A stretch of DNA of 64,000 nt from Dugong dugon (lineage: Eukaryota; Chordata; Mammalia; Sirenia; Dugongidae): assembly GCA_030035585.1 (NCBI GenBank), contig CM057469.1, forward strand, positions 18,966,501 through 19,030,500. Direction: 5' to 3'. Under the pieces are notes generated by a model. That model was not told the origin of the DNA. It made no database searches and worked only from the letters and a program-made list of their open reading frames with translations. Both the position numbers and the translations under genes were made by a program. Positions 1 to 10,619 of this stretch are shown in pieces (position 1 is the first letter of the stretch; the number at the start of each line of letters is the position of its first letter).

Positions 1-202
1 CATCATCGCTGAAAATTCACTGAGAAACCACAATGTATGTGGTGCTGTGGTTGATGCAATATATAGAAGATATGGAATTCCACCCTCTAATGACTTACAC
101 ATTAAAGAAGTTAATAACAATGATACAAATGTATGTTATCAAATTTCTCAATCAGCTCATTTGAATTTTTTTGCTTCATTCAATTTCAAATTGCCTTTTT
201 GT
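1..202. other. Unassigned AT-rich sequence
   Basis: No gene or repeat family is recognised. A 73-codon plus-strand open frame (47-268) runs through it and into the neighbouring L1 tail. It has no recognisable domain and no splice context, so it is not called a gene. The last bases (203-216) form the left target-site duplication of the large L1. Confidence 0.5.
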
Positions 203-216
203 AAGACAGCCTTTTT

Positions 217-1400
217 TATTTATTTATTTTTTTATTGTACTTCAGGTGAAGGCTTACAGAACAAATAGTTTCTCATGAAACAGTAGTACACATGTTATTT
301 TATGACATTGGTTAACAACTCCACAACATATCAACCCTCTAACTTCTCAACCTTTTTTTTTTTTTTTTGGTGAAAATACACATAGCCAAAGATACACCAT
401 TTCAAAAATTTCCACATGCACACTTCAGTGACATTGACTACGCTCTTCCAGTTGTGCTGTGACTCTCACTTAAGATGAAGGCTTACAGAACAAAATAGTT
501 TCTCATTTAGCAGTTACTACAAATGTTGCCCTATGACAACAGTTGACAATCTCACAACACATCAACAATATCCTTACTCAAACTTGGGTTCTCTATCACC
601 AGCTTCCTCATCCCCTTCTGCCTTCTGGCCCTTGTCACTGGACTCCTGTACCTCGTTAGTCTCCTTTGGTTTTACAGGGCTGTCCACTCCCAGGCTGAAC
701 AGTGAACCTCGGAGGTAACTTCACCACTGAGCTAAAAGGGTGTCTGGGGGCCATACTCTTGGGGTTTCTCCAGTCTCCTTTAGACCAGTAAATCTGGTCT
801 TTTTTTTTTTTTTTTTTTTTTTTTGGTGAGTTAGAATTATGCTCTACATCCTTCTCCAGCTCTGTCCAGAACCCTCTGTTGTGATCCCTGTCAGAGCAGT
901 CAGTGGTGGTAGCCAGGCACCATCTAGATGTACGGACTCAGTCCGGTGGAGGCCTTGGTAGCTGTGGACCATTAGTCCTTCAGACTAATCTTTTCCTTGT
1001 ATCCTGTTCTCTTCATTCTCCCTTGCTCCCGAAGGGATGAGACCAGTGGAGTATCTTAGATGGCCGCTCACAGGCTTTTAAGACTCCAGACACTACTCAC
1101 CAAGGTAGAATGTAGAGCATTGTCTTTATAAGCTGTGTCATGCCAATTGAGCTAGATGTTCCCCGGGACCATGGTCCCCAGAGCCCTCCGCCCAGCAATT
1201 CAGTTCCTCAGGGAGTTTGGATGTGTCTATGGGGCTTCCATGACCTTTCCTTGTACAAGTTGTGCTAGTTTCCCCTGTACTGTGTACTGTCTCACCCTTC
1301 ACCCAAGATACCACTTATCTATTGCCTATTTAATATTCCCCCCCACCCCTCCCATCCCTGGTAACCAACAAAGATAGTTACATTTTGTGTGTGAACTTTT
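217..1400 (-). other. L1 3' UTR with duplicated tail and internal T tract
   Basis: This is the long 3' untranslated part of the L1. Related stretches occur near 20,049-20,739, 23,085-23,620, 30,540-31,140 and 36,709-37,510, which confirms it as an L1 3' UTR. Two things are odd. The terminal tail module is present twice, at about 244-349 and 478-572, separated by a T-run (351-370) plus about 100 bases resembling an older L1 3' end. A T tract at 799-824 replaces the short tcttcttcc-like segment seen in the 36,709-37,510 copy, so it is an internal expansion and not the element's end. Confidence 0.7.
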
Positions 1401-4400
1401 TCATCGGTTTTTACAATAGAGGTCTCATACAATATTTGTCCTTTTGTGATTGACTTATTTCACTCAGCATAATGTCCTCCACTTTCATCCATATTATGAG
1501 ATGCTTCACAGATTCATTGTTGTTCTTTCTCGTTGCATAGTACTCCATTGTGTGTATGTACCATAGTTTGTTTATCCATTCATCTGTTGATGGGCATCTA
1601 GGTTGTTTCCATCATTTTGCTATTGTGAACAATGCTGCCATGAACATAGGTGTGCATATTGCTATTCGAGTGACGACTCTTATTTCTCTGGGATCTATTC
1701 CTAGGAGTGGGATTGCTGGATTGAATGGTATGTCTATTTCTAGCTTTCTGAGGAAGCACCATATCATTTTCCAAAATGGTTGTATAATTTTGCATTCCCA
1801 CCAGCAGTGCATAAGAGTTCACATCTCCCCGCAGTCCCTCCAACATTTGTTATTTCCAGTGTTTTTGATTCGTGCCAGTAATGCCGGGGTGAGATGGTAT
1901 CTCATTGTGGTTTTAATTTGCATTTCTCTAATGGCTAGTGGTCGTGAGCATTTCCTCATGTGTCTGTTGGACGTTTGAATGTCTTCTTTGGTGAAGTGTC
2001 TGTTCATTTCCTTTGCCCGTTTTTTAATAGGATTATTTGTCTTTTTGTTGTAGAGGTGTTGGATTTTCTTGTAGACTATGGATATTAGACCTTTGTCTGA
2101 CTTGTACTGTCCAAAAATTTTTTCCCAGTCTGTAGGTTCTCTTTTGACTCTTTGGTGACATCTTTTGAAGGGCATAGGTGTTTGATTTTTAGAAGATCCC
2201 AGTTATCTAGCTTATCTTTTGGGGTTTGTGTGTTGATAGTTATGGTTTGTATCCTGTTAATGCCATGTATTAAGGCCTGAAGTGTTGGTCCTATTTTTTC
2301 GTCAATGAACTTTATAGTTTTAGGCTTTATATTCAGGTCTTTGATCCATTTTGAAGTAGTTTTTGTATACAGTGTGATGTATGGGTCCTGTTTCATTTTT
2401 TTTGCAGATGGATATCCAGTTTCGCCAGCACCATTTGTTAAAAAGACTGTCTTTTCCCCATTTGATGGACTTTGGGCCCTTGTCGAAGATCAGGTGACCG
2501 TAGGTAGATGGATTTACATCTGGGTTCTCAATTCTGTTCCATTGGTCAATGTATCTGTCTTTGTACCAGTACCAGGCTGTTTTGACTACTGTAACTGTAT
2601 AGTAGGTTCTGAAGTCAGGCAGTGTGAGTCCTCTAACTTTGTTCTTCTTCTTCAGTAGTGCTTTACTTATTTGGGGCTTCTTCCCTTTCCATATAAAGTT
2701 AATGATTAGTTTTTCCATCTCTTTGAAGATGTTGTTGGTATTTGGATGGGGATTGCGTTGTATTTGTAAATTGTTTTGGGTAGAATTGTCATTTTCACAA
2801 TGTTGAGTCTGCCTATCCATGAGCATAGTATGTTTTTCCATTTATGTAGATCCCTTTGGGTTTCTTGCAGTAGTGTATTGTAGTTTTCTTTGTATAGGTC
2901 TTTTACATCCCTGGTCAGATTTATTCCTAAATATTTTATCTTTTTAGGAGCTATTGAAAATGGTATTGTTTTCCTGATTTCCTTTTCATCGTTCTCCTTA
3001 TTGGTGTATAGGAATCCAACTGATTTTTGAATGTTTATCTTGTATCCTGCTACTCTGCTGAATCTTTCTATTAGTTCCAGGAGATTTCTTGTGGAGTCTT
3101 TAAGGTTTTCTGTGTATAGGATCATATCATCTGCAAACAGGGAGAGTTTAACTTCTTCATTACCAATTTGGATGCCCTTTCTTTCTTTTTCTTGCCTTAT
3201 TGTTCTAGCTAGAACTTCCAGCACAATGTTAAATAGGAGTGGTGATAAAGGGCATCATTGTCTTGTTCCTGTTTTCAAGGGGAATGTTTTCAGCCTCTCT
3301 CCATTAAGAATGATGTTGGCCATTGGTTTTGCATAGATGCCCTTTATTATGTTGAGAAATTTCCCTTCTATACCTATTTGATTGAGAGTTTTTAACAGGA
3401 ATGGGTGTTGGACTTTGTCAAATGCCTTTTCTGTGTCAATTGAGATGATCATGTGATTCTTTTCTTTCCTTTTACTTATGTGGTGGATTATGTTGATTGA
3501 TTTTCTAATGTTGAACCATACTTGCATACCTGGTATGAATCCTACTTGGTTGTGGTGTATTATTTTTTTGATAGGATGCTGAATTCTATTGGCTAGAATT
3601 TTGTTGAGAATTTCTGCATCTATATTCATGAGAGATATTGGTCTGTAATTATCTTTTATTGTGACGTCTTTGCCTGGTTTTGGTATCAGCGTTATGCTGG
3701 CTTCATAGAATGAATTTGGAAGTGTTGCTTCCTCTTCTATGCTCTGAAATAGCTTGAGTAGTACTGGTACAAGCTCTTCTGTAAATGTTTTGTAGAATTC
3801 TCCAGTGAAGCCATCTGGGCCAGGGCTTTTTTTGGTTGGGAGTTTTTTTTATTACCTTTTCAATCTCTTCTCTTGTTATGGGTCTGTTCAGATTTTCAAC
3901 ATCACTTTGTTGTAGTTTGGGTAGGCCATGTGTTTCTAGAAATTTATCCATTTCCTCTAGGTTTTCAAATTTGTTGGAGTATGGTTTTTCATAATATTCT
4001 GTTATAATCCTTTTTATTTCAGTTGGGTCTGTGGTAATGTCCCCCATTTCATTTCTTATTTGGGTTGTTTGTGTCCTCTCCTGTTTTTCTTTTGTCAGTC
4101 TGGCCAGTGGTTTGTCGATTTTATTGATTCTGTCAAAGAACCAACTTTTGGTTTTGTTGATTCTTTCTATTGTTTTTCTGTTCTCTATTTCATTTGTTTC
4201 TTGTCTGACCTTTACTATTTTCTTTCTTCTGGTGGTTGTGGGCTTTTTTTGCTCTTCTCTTTCTATTTGTTTGAGTTCTGTAGTTAATGTTTTGATTTTG
4301 TCCCTTTCTTCTTTTTTGATATGTGCATCTATTGCTATAAATTGTCCTCTGAGGACTGCCTTTGCTGTGTCCCAAAGGTTTTGGTATGATGTGTTTTCAT

Positions 4401-5215
4401 TCTCATTTGATTCTAGAAATTTTTTGATTCCATCTCTGATTTCTTCTATTAGCCAGTGATGTGTAAGCAGGGTATTATTCCGTTTCCATGTAGGTGATTT
4501 TTTTTCCTTGCTCTTTCTATTGTTAATTTCTACCTTGATGACATTGTGGTCAGAGAAGATACTTTGAATTCTCTCAGCGTTCTAGATCTTGTTGAGGAGT
4601 GCTCTGTGGCCTAAGATGTGGTCTATTCTGGAGAACTTTCAATGTGCATTGGAAAAGAATGTGTACTTTGCAGCAGTTGGATGGAGTGTTCTATATATGT
4701 CTATGAGGTCCAGTTGGCAGATTGTGCCCTTTAGGTCTTCTGTATCTTTGCTGAGTTTCTTCTTAGTTGTTCTGTCCTTTACTGAGAGTGGTGTGTTGAA
4801 GTCTCCTACTATTATTGTGGAACTGTCAATTTCTCTTTTCAGTGTTGTTAGAGTTTGTTTTATGTATTTTGGATCCCTGTCATTGGGTGCATAGATGTTC
4901 ATTATGGTTATGTCTTCATGATGGAACGTCCCCTTAATCATTATATAGTGTCCTTCTGTGTCTTTTATGGTAGATTTTGTTTTAAAGTCTATTTTATCTG
5001 AGATTAGAATTGCCACTCCTGCTCTTTTTTGGTAGTTGTTAGCCTGATATATTTGTTTCCAACCTTTGACTTTCAATAAATTCGCATCTTTGTTTCTAAG
5101 GTGTGTCTCTGGTAGACAGCATATTGATGGATCCTGTTTTCTTATCCATTCTGTCACTGTCCGTCTATGGGTGCATTGAGTCCATTTACATTCAGTGTAA
5201 TTATTGATAGATGTG
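1400..5215 (-). pseudogene. L1 ORF2 (endonuclease-reverse transcriptase), broken
   Basis: ORF2 encodes the endonuclease and reverse transcriptase used for target-primed reverse transcription. The endonuclease lies at 5,157-4,639 and shows the conserved NIYAPN and VGDFNT motifs. The reverse transcriptase runs from about 4,050 to 2,700, with the QVGFIPGMQ and [14 protein letters not shown] motifs at 3,255-3,629 and the catalytic FADD box near 3,126-3,137. The C-terminal region, with the CWWECK motif and the AALFTIAK block, is at 1,812-1,612. Adjacent blocks sit in different frames and are separated by stops, including between 2,175 and 2,085, 2,396 and 2,320, 2,841 and 2,706, 3,255 and 3,224, and 4,639 and 4,375. 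No functional enzyme can be made. Confidence 0.9.
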
Positions 5216-5814
5216 AGTTTGTTGCTGTCATTTTGTAGTGCTTTTTTTTTGTGGTGCTGACATTTTCTTTGTTCTTCTTACTCTCTTGTGCTGAGTTACT
5301 TTTGTTTGTGGATTTTTTTTTTTATTTCTTTTATTTTTGTAGGTTTTGTTTTTGCTGAGACTTTATGTTTTTCCTCTTTTTTTTATGAGTATGTTTGTTA
5401 ACTTTCTTTATGGTTACCATGAATTTTACCCTCATCTTTCTAAGTTTGAAGCCGTCTACCATTACTTGGTATCACCTTGCCTTCCTCTCCATTAGAAGGT
5501 TCTATACCTATGCCGTTTATTCCCTCTTTCATTGTTTTGATGTTGTTGTCATCCATCGATTGACTGCTCTGATTCCCTGTTGTATTTCTTTTGGTTTTGG
5601 ATAGTCCTCGAGAGTTCATTTCCTAGATTGGTATCTGGCTCGTACGATCCTGCATCCTAGGTTCTGCCTGTGAGCTGAAGCTGTTTGTCCTCAGATTGAA
5701 GAACTCCCTTTAATAATTCTTGTCAGTTTGGTTATTCCCTTAATTTCTGTTTATCTGGAAATGACCTAATTTCACCGTCAAATCTGAACGAGAGTTTTGC
5801 AGGATATATTATTC

Positions 5815-6690
5815 TTGGCTGACAATTTTTTCTTTCAAGATTTTATATATGTCATCCCATTGCCTTCTTGCCTGCATGGTTTCTGCCGAATAATCTGAGC
5901 TTAGTCTTATTGTTTCCCCTCTGTATGTGATTTCTTGTTTTTCACAAGCTGATCTCAGGATTCTTTGTCTTTGGTTTTGGCGAGTGTGAATATGATACGC
6001 CTTGGTGATTTTCTTTTGGCGTCTATCCTATATGGGGTTTGTTGAGCTTCTTGGATGGCCAGCTTTTCATCTTTCATGATATTGGGGAAGTTTTCTGTCA
6101 GCAGTTCCTCAATGATCCTCTCTGTGTTTTCTGTTTTCTCCCCCTGTTCTGGAATTCCAATCACTCGTAAATTTTTGCTTTTGATTGTGTCCCACATAAC
6201 TCTCAGGGTCTCTTCATTTTTATTTGTTCTCTTTTCTGAGTTTTCCTCAAACAGAGTTGTATCCAAGTGTTTGTCTTCAATTCCACTGATCCTGTCTTCC
6301 ACCATTTCAAATCTGATTCTTAGCCCTTCTATGACACTGTCCATTTCTGAAATCTTGTTGTTTATCTTTTGGATTTCTAATTGTTGTCTTTGTGTAATTT
6401 CTAGTTGTGAATTTATTTTGGCATTTTGTTCCTGCATTATTTTCCTGAATTCTTCCAATTTTTTGTCTGTATTTTCGATGAATTTGTCTATTTTTCACTC
6501 ATGTTTGTCAGCTTTTTGCCTCAGTTCTTGGAGAATTCTGAGTATTAGAGATTTGAATTCCCTATCAGGTAGTTCAGGTGCATTTTCTTCCAGAGGAGAG
6601 TCATCTGGTGTTTTATTTTGGATGCTTACTGGAACCATCCTGTCCTGTTTTTGTAAATGTTTTGATATTGTCTGCTGTCTTCGGGGCATT
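5815..6690 (-). pseudogene. L1 ORF1 (RNA-binding chaperone), broken
   Basis: ORF1 encodes the trimeric coiled-coil RNA-binding protein of the L1 particle. Its N-terminal part is open from 6,689 to 6,495. The coiled coil and RNA-recognition-like part is open from 6,458 to 5,955, with a Q/E/I-rich heptad region followed by a block resembling NLRVIGIPE and a conserved R-rich patch near RRIIFTLAKTKDKE. A stop near 5,955 ends that frame. The C-terminal domain continues in another frame, recognisable from the SAETMQARRQW block, to about 5,815 and in fragments beyond. At least two disruptions are visible. Confidence 0.85.
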
Positions 6691-8592
6691 CAGTAGTTAT
6701 TTTTCTCGTTTATCGATTGTACATTTGTTTGTTTCGTCCCTTTTTTTAAAAAAAAGTTGAGTATGTCTGAGCAGGTAGACTGTGTGTTCTTCGTAGTTTG
6801 CTCGTCTGTGGGCACAATGCTTTTTGCCTCCTTCTCCAACTGGCAGGGTCAGTCTCTCAGATATGGTACGGCAGGGTAGGTCTAGCTGAAGAGGAGTTAC
6901 TGGGACGGGTTGTTTGTGGCACTTACTACAGCCACCAGAGCGGGTTGGTAATCAGTGCAGGGCAGGTTCCTGTAGGCCGTGCCTGTGCTGCTTGGTGGTG
7001 TGATGTCAAGCGCACGGTGCAGGTAGGCAGGATGCAGTGGGGAGATTGTTATGTGTGGAGCTAAGATGGATATGGGAGAGAGGCGAGAGGAACAGGAGCC
7101 AAAAACATACAAACAAACAAAAAAGAATGCTAGGGGAGCTTGCCGTTGGAGGGGAGAGATGAGAGACTATGAAATGGAGAAAAACAGAAAGGGGAAGAGG
7201 AAGAAAAGAAAAGAATGAAGAAATAAAAATCAGAAAGGTTAAAGAACCACAAAGTTCCCAGGGATCCCACCGGTGCAGCTATGAGTTCTGGGGAAGTTGC
7301 TCTCAGGTGTTGCAGTACAGCCTGGCTAGAAGGTGTAGCAGTATACAATGCCATGTATTCAGGAACAGAAAGAGAAGGAAGATATAGAGAGACAAGAAAA
7401 TGAGCAATGTAGAAAGACAAAAAGGGAAAAAGAGGGAAAAGAAAACAAAACAAATAAAAAAAAGAAAAAAGAAAAGAACAAGAAAGGCCCCCAAAAAAGC
7501 AGGAAAAAAAAAAAAAAAACCCAACAAAAAAGAAATGCCCTCAGGGATCCCTCTGCACATCTGTGGAAGCCGAGGGGTTGCCACGCAGCTCCTCCTGGCC
7601 AGAAAAGCCTCCCAACTCAAGAAAAGGGAAAGAAAACAAACAATTCAAAACAAACAAATGAACAAAAGCCCCGGGATCCCACCAGCACGGCAGCCCAGAC
7701 CGGGAAGCAGCTCTACACTTGAACGGAGCTCCACAGCCCCTCAGGAAGAAGCAAAGATGGCGCACGTGGCCAGGTACTCAAGTGAAAGGAGGGGGAGGTG
7801 GTGAGAGGCAAGTAAGAAATCAAAAGAAGCAGAAAAAAAAAAAAGCAACACTAGCAGCCAACAAATGGCAGTCAGAGAGCCAGCTAGTGTGGGCTGGTGT
7901 TTCTGGACAAGAGACTGTGTCAGTGGGAAGCAGAGGGGGCCAAGTGTGGGTGAAGAAGGGTAGGGAGTGGGAAAGTGTGTATCACAAATTACTGGAGCTC
8001 TGCAGCCCCTCAGGAAGAAGCAAAGATGGCACACGGAGCGAGGTACTTGAGCGAAAGGAGGGGGAGGTGGAAAGAGGCAAGGAAGAAATCAAAAGAAGAG
8101 GAAAAAAGCAACACCAGCAGCCAACAAATGGCATTCAGAGAGCCGCCCGTTCGGGTGTGTGGAATCCAAGCAGCTGGTGTTTCCTGGACAAGAAGACCGT
8201 GGCCACGGGAAGCAGAGGAGGCCGAGTCAGGGTGAAGAAGGGTGGGGGGTGGAAAAGCGTATATCACCAATTACCGGTTGTTTTGTCTCCTGCTGGAAGC
8301 TCCTTGAGGCTGCTTTCTTGTACCCCCTGTTTGCTGGTCTCCAATAGGAGTCCTAGATGGTGGATCCACGCTGTGTTAGCTGGTAGGGAACCTCTGCATG
8401 AATCTCTCCTTGCTCTCCATTCTTTGTCAGTTTTCTCACTCCATTTGGTGCTTGGCTGAGTTCTTTATCTCTTCATTTGATGTTTTAGGGTTTCAGGATT
8501 GTTGTATTCTCTGTTCGGCTTAGTTTTTTGGCTCTTTGCTGTGGAGGGACGGCGTGGTGCATCTGCCTAGAGCGCCATTTTGCCGGAACTCT
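6691..8592 (-). promoter_or_regulatory. L1 5' UTR / internal promoter region
   Basis: This is the region upstream of ORF1 on the L1 strand. It starts with an AAAATGGCGC segment close to the 5' end (8,585-8,570), reminiscent of the YY1-type site at the start of other L1 promoters. On the plus strand 7,080-8,120 is extremely purine-rich with long A runs, so the L1 sense strand is pyrimidine-rich. Two tandem monomers lie at 7,727-8,275. The lysine- and glutamate-rich open frames on the plus strand here are composition artefacts. Promoter activity is inferred from position and not shown. Confidence 0.7.
7727..8275 (-). repeat. Two tandem ~269-bp L1 5' UTR monomers
   Basis: The segment tcaggaagaagcaaagatgg occurs at 7,741 and again at 8,010, a spacing of 269 bases. 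Both copies continue through the same ordered landmarks: aaaggagggggaggtgg, aatcaaaagaag, cagccaacaaatgg, ggaagcagagg, and ggtgaagaaggg followed by tatcac-aattac. The copies differ by scattered substitutions and small indels. The second ends near 8,275, where the 5'-most unique part of the L1 begins. Confidence 0.8.
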
Positions 8593-8606
8593 TAGATAGC
8601 CTTTTT

Positions 8607-10067
8607 AAAAATCACTTTATTGTGGTAAAAATATATATAGCAAAACATTTGCCAGTTTCACACTTTTTTACATGTACAGATCAGTGACATTGGTTATGTT
8701 CATCATGTTATGCAACCATCACTGTTCTCTTTTCCCAAATTATTCCACCATTTAGGTTCCTTTTTAAAAAACAAAACTTTTTCTTTTGAGATTTTATAGA
8801 TTCACATGCAGTTGTAAGAAAGAATACAGAGAGAGCCCATATGTCCTTCACTCAGTTTCCCCCAATGGTGACATCTTGTATAATTATAATACAATATCAC
8901 ATCACAACCAAGATACTGACATTGATACAATCCACAATCCACTGATCTTATTCAGATTCCATCAACTGACTCGTGTGTGTGTGTGCATGTATTTAGTTTT
9001 ATGTACTTTTATCACGTGTAGATTTGTATAACAACCACCACACTCTATCATGCAGATCTCTTGTGCTACTCTTTTATAGCCAGAGCCACATCTGTCTCTC
9101 TCCCTAACCCCTGTCAATCACTAATCTGTTCTCCATCGCTGTAATTTTGACATTTCAAGAATATTATATATATGGAATCATATAGTAAATAACTTTTTGA
9201 GATTGGCTTTTTTCACTCAGTACAATTCCCTTTAGATCCATCCAAGTTGTTGTGTGTATCAACAGTTGTTTCCTTTTTATTGCTGAGTAGTATTTCATTC
9301 ACCTGCTGAAGGACACCTGAGTTGTTTCCAATTTTTGGCTATTACAAATAAAGCTTCTAGGAGCATTCATGTGCAGAATTTTTGTGTGAACATAAGTTTT
9401 CATTTCTCCAAGCATGCAATTGCTGGGTTTCATGGTACACATATATTAATTTTTATAAGAAACTGCCTGTCTTAGGCTGGGTTCTCTAGAGAAGCAAAAC
9501 CAGTAAAGTGTATAAATATATATATAGAGAGAGATTATATCAAGGAAACAGCTCACACGATTGTAGAGGCTAGAACGTCCCAAGTCCGTGGATCAGAGTA
9601 GAGGTCTCTCCCAAGTCACACAGCTGCAGAAGCTGGCAAGCCCGAGATCGGAAGGCTCCCACTGGCAGGCTATGCAGATCGACGAATCCCAGGTTCGGCA
9701 GATAAACTGACCGCTCAAGTCCCAGGAACGGGAGATGAGATGACAGGAAGCAGCCGCAGGATCCAGAGAGAGCAAAAAGCCAGAACATCTGCTTATATAC
9801 AGATGCGGGCCGTACCGCCAAGGAGACTCCCTTTCATCTGATTGGTTACTCACAGTATATTCAATCATGGGAGTGATTACATTAAAACACGGAGAATCAT
9901 TGCCCAGCCAGCTTGACACACAATCTTAACCATCACACTGCCATACTGTTTTCCAGACTGGCTGATCATTTTAAATTCCCACCAGCAAAGTATGAGTGAT
10001 CCAGTATCTCTGCCTCCTCACCAGTATTTGGTGTTATCACTATTTTTATTTGTAACCATTCTGATAA
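8607..10067 (-). mobile_element. Old L1 3' portion, split by a solo LTR
   Basis: This is an ancient minus-strand L1 fragment in two pieces, 8,607-9,467 and 9,938-10,067. It begins with the L1M-type 3' end (T-rich, then gtggtaaaaatatatatagc). It continues into sequence matching the 3' end of ORF2, including tactccatt-like and ggctattacaaataaag segments. The solo LTR at 9,468-9,937 interrupts it, and the AfroSINE at 10,068 borders it. Confidence 0.75.
9468..9937 (-). mobile_element. Solo LTR, family B (ERVL/MaLR-like)
   Basis: A 470-bp unit with TG...CA ends (tgtcttaggctgg ... accatcaca) and a perfect 5-bp duplication, ctgcc, at 9,463-9,467 and 9,938-9,942. It has no internal viral genes. Orientation is taken as minus because the reverse strand reads tgtgatggttaa at one end and a TATA/poly(A)-like AT run near the other. 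Related copies are at 10,967-11,502 and 25,838-26,388. The exact family is not resolved by eye. Confidence 0.8.
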
Positions 10068-10270
10068 CAAACAAAAAACCAGTTGCTATTGAGTCGATTC
10101 TGACTCATGGCAACCCATTTGTTACAGAGTAGAACTGAGTTAGAGTTTTCATGGCTGTGATCTTTTGGAAGCAGATTGCCAGGCCTTTCTTCTGAGATAT
10201 CCCTGGGTGAGTTTGAACTGCCAACCTTTCAGTAGCCGAGAGCTTAACGGTTTGCACCACCCATGGACTC
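10068..10270 (-). mobile_element. AfroSINE (older, gtccctgggtgg-head type)
   Basis: A minus-strand tRNA-derived SINE. The tail side is cagttgctattgagtcgatt and the head side ends in accacccatggactc. Short flanking similarity (ctgataa / ctgatag) suggests a target duplication in the underlying L1. Confidence 0.85.
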
Positions 10271-10619
10271 TGATAGTACGCATTAAATTTCTTTTTGATG
10301 AATGCTTATTTATTCACCTGAAAAATTACAACCCCACCCCAATTCCCTATCTTAATTTCTCCCTTAATCTGAAATTCATCTTTTTCTCTAATCTATGCCT
10401 ACATTCTGTCTACTTTTTTCAGGCTTTTTAAGCTAAGTTTTCAAGCTTTGTGCAGAACTAGGTCTTCTTGAGGACAGAATATAGAAGAGATGGAGTGTGG
10501 CCACCTAGTGAGCCCCAGTAAAATCAGTTCCCAGAAATGTTATATGAAACTAGTGCTATGCCAAGGGGTGAGGCTATGAGCCCTAGTGAGGGATTTCTTA
10601 TTCTCGGGAACTACTGTTT
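10271..10619. other. No gene recognised
   Basis: AT-rich sequence with no open frame of interest and no recognisable repeat. Confidence 0.5.

Larger units (their letters stand above)
217..8592 (-). mobile_element. Near full-length L1 LINE, inactivated
   Basis: This is one minus-strand L1 of about 8.4 kb. Its 5' end lies near 8,592, where the reverse strand reads ggcaaaatggcgctctaggc, the usual L1 start. The order along the reverse strand is 5' UTR (8,592-6,691), ORF1 (about 6,690-5,815), ORF2 (about 5,215-1,400) and 3' UTR (1,400-217). A target-site duplication can be read outside it: aagacagccttttt at 203-216 and tagatagccttttt at 8,593-8,606, two mismatches over 14 bases. Both ORFs carry frameshifts and stops, so the copy is dead. 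The order of parts and the matches to known L1 protein motifs make the family call secure; the subfamily is inferred. Confidence 0.93.

Noticed and set aside
47-268. 73-codon frame at the left edge
   Set aside because: No domain or splice sites, and it runs into the L1 tail.
1550-1978. 142-codon plus-strand frame
   Set aside because: It is the reverse strand of the L1 ORF2 C-terminal coding region.
6055-6696. 213-codon plus-strand frame
   Set aside because: Antisense of L1 ORF1; serine/phenylalanine-rich and without a recognisable domain.
7348-8459. Long plus-strand K/E-rich open frames
   Set aside because: They are antisense to the purine-skewed L1 5' UTR and monomers and have no domain.
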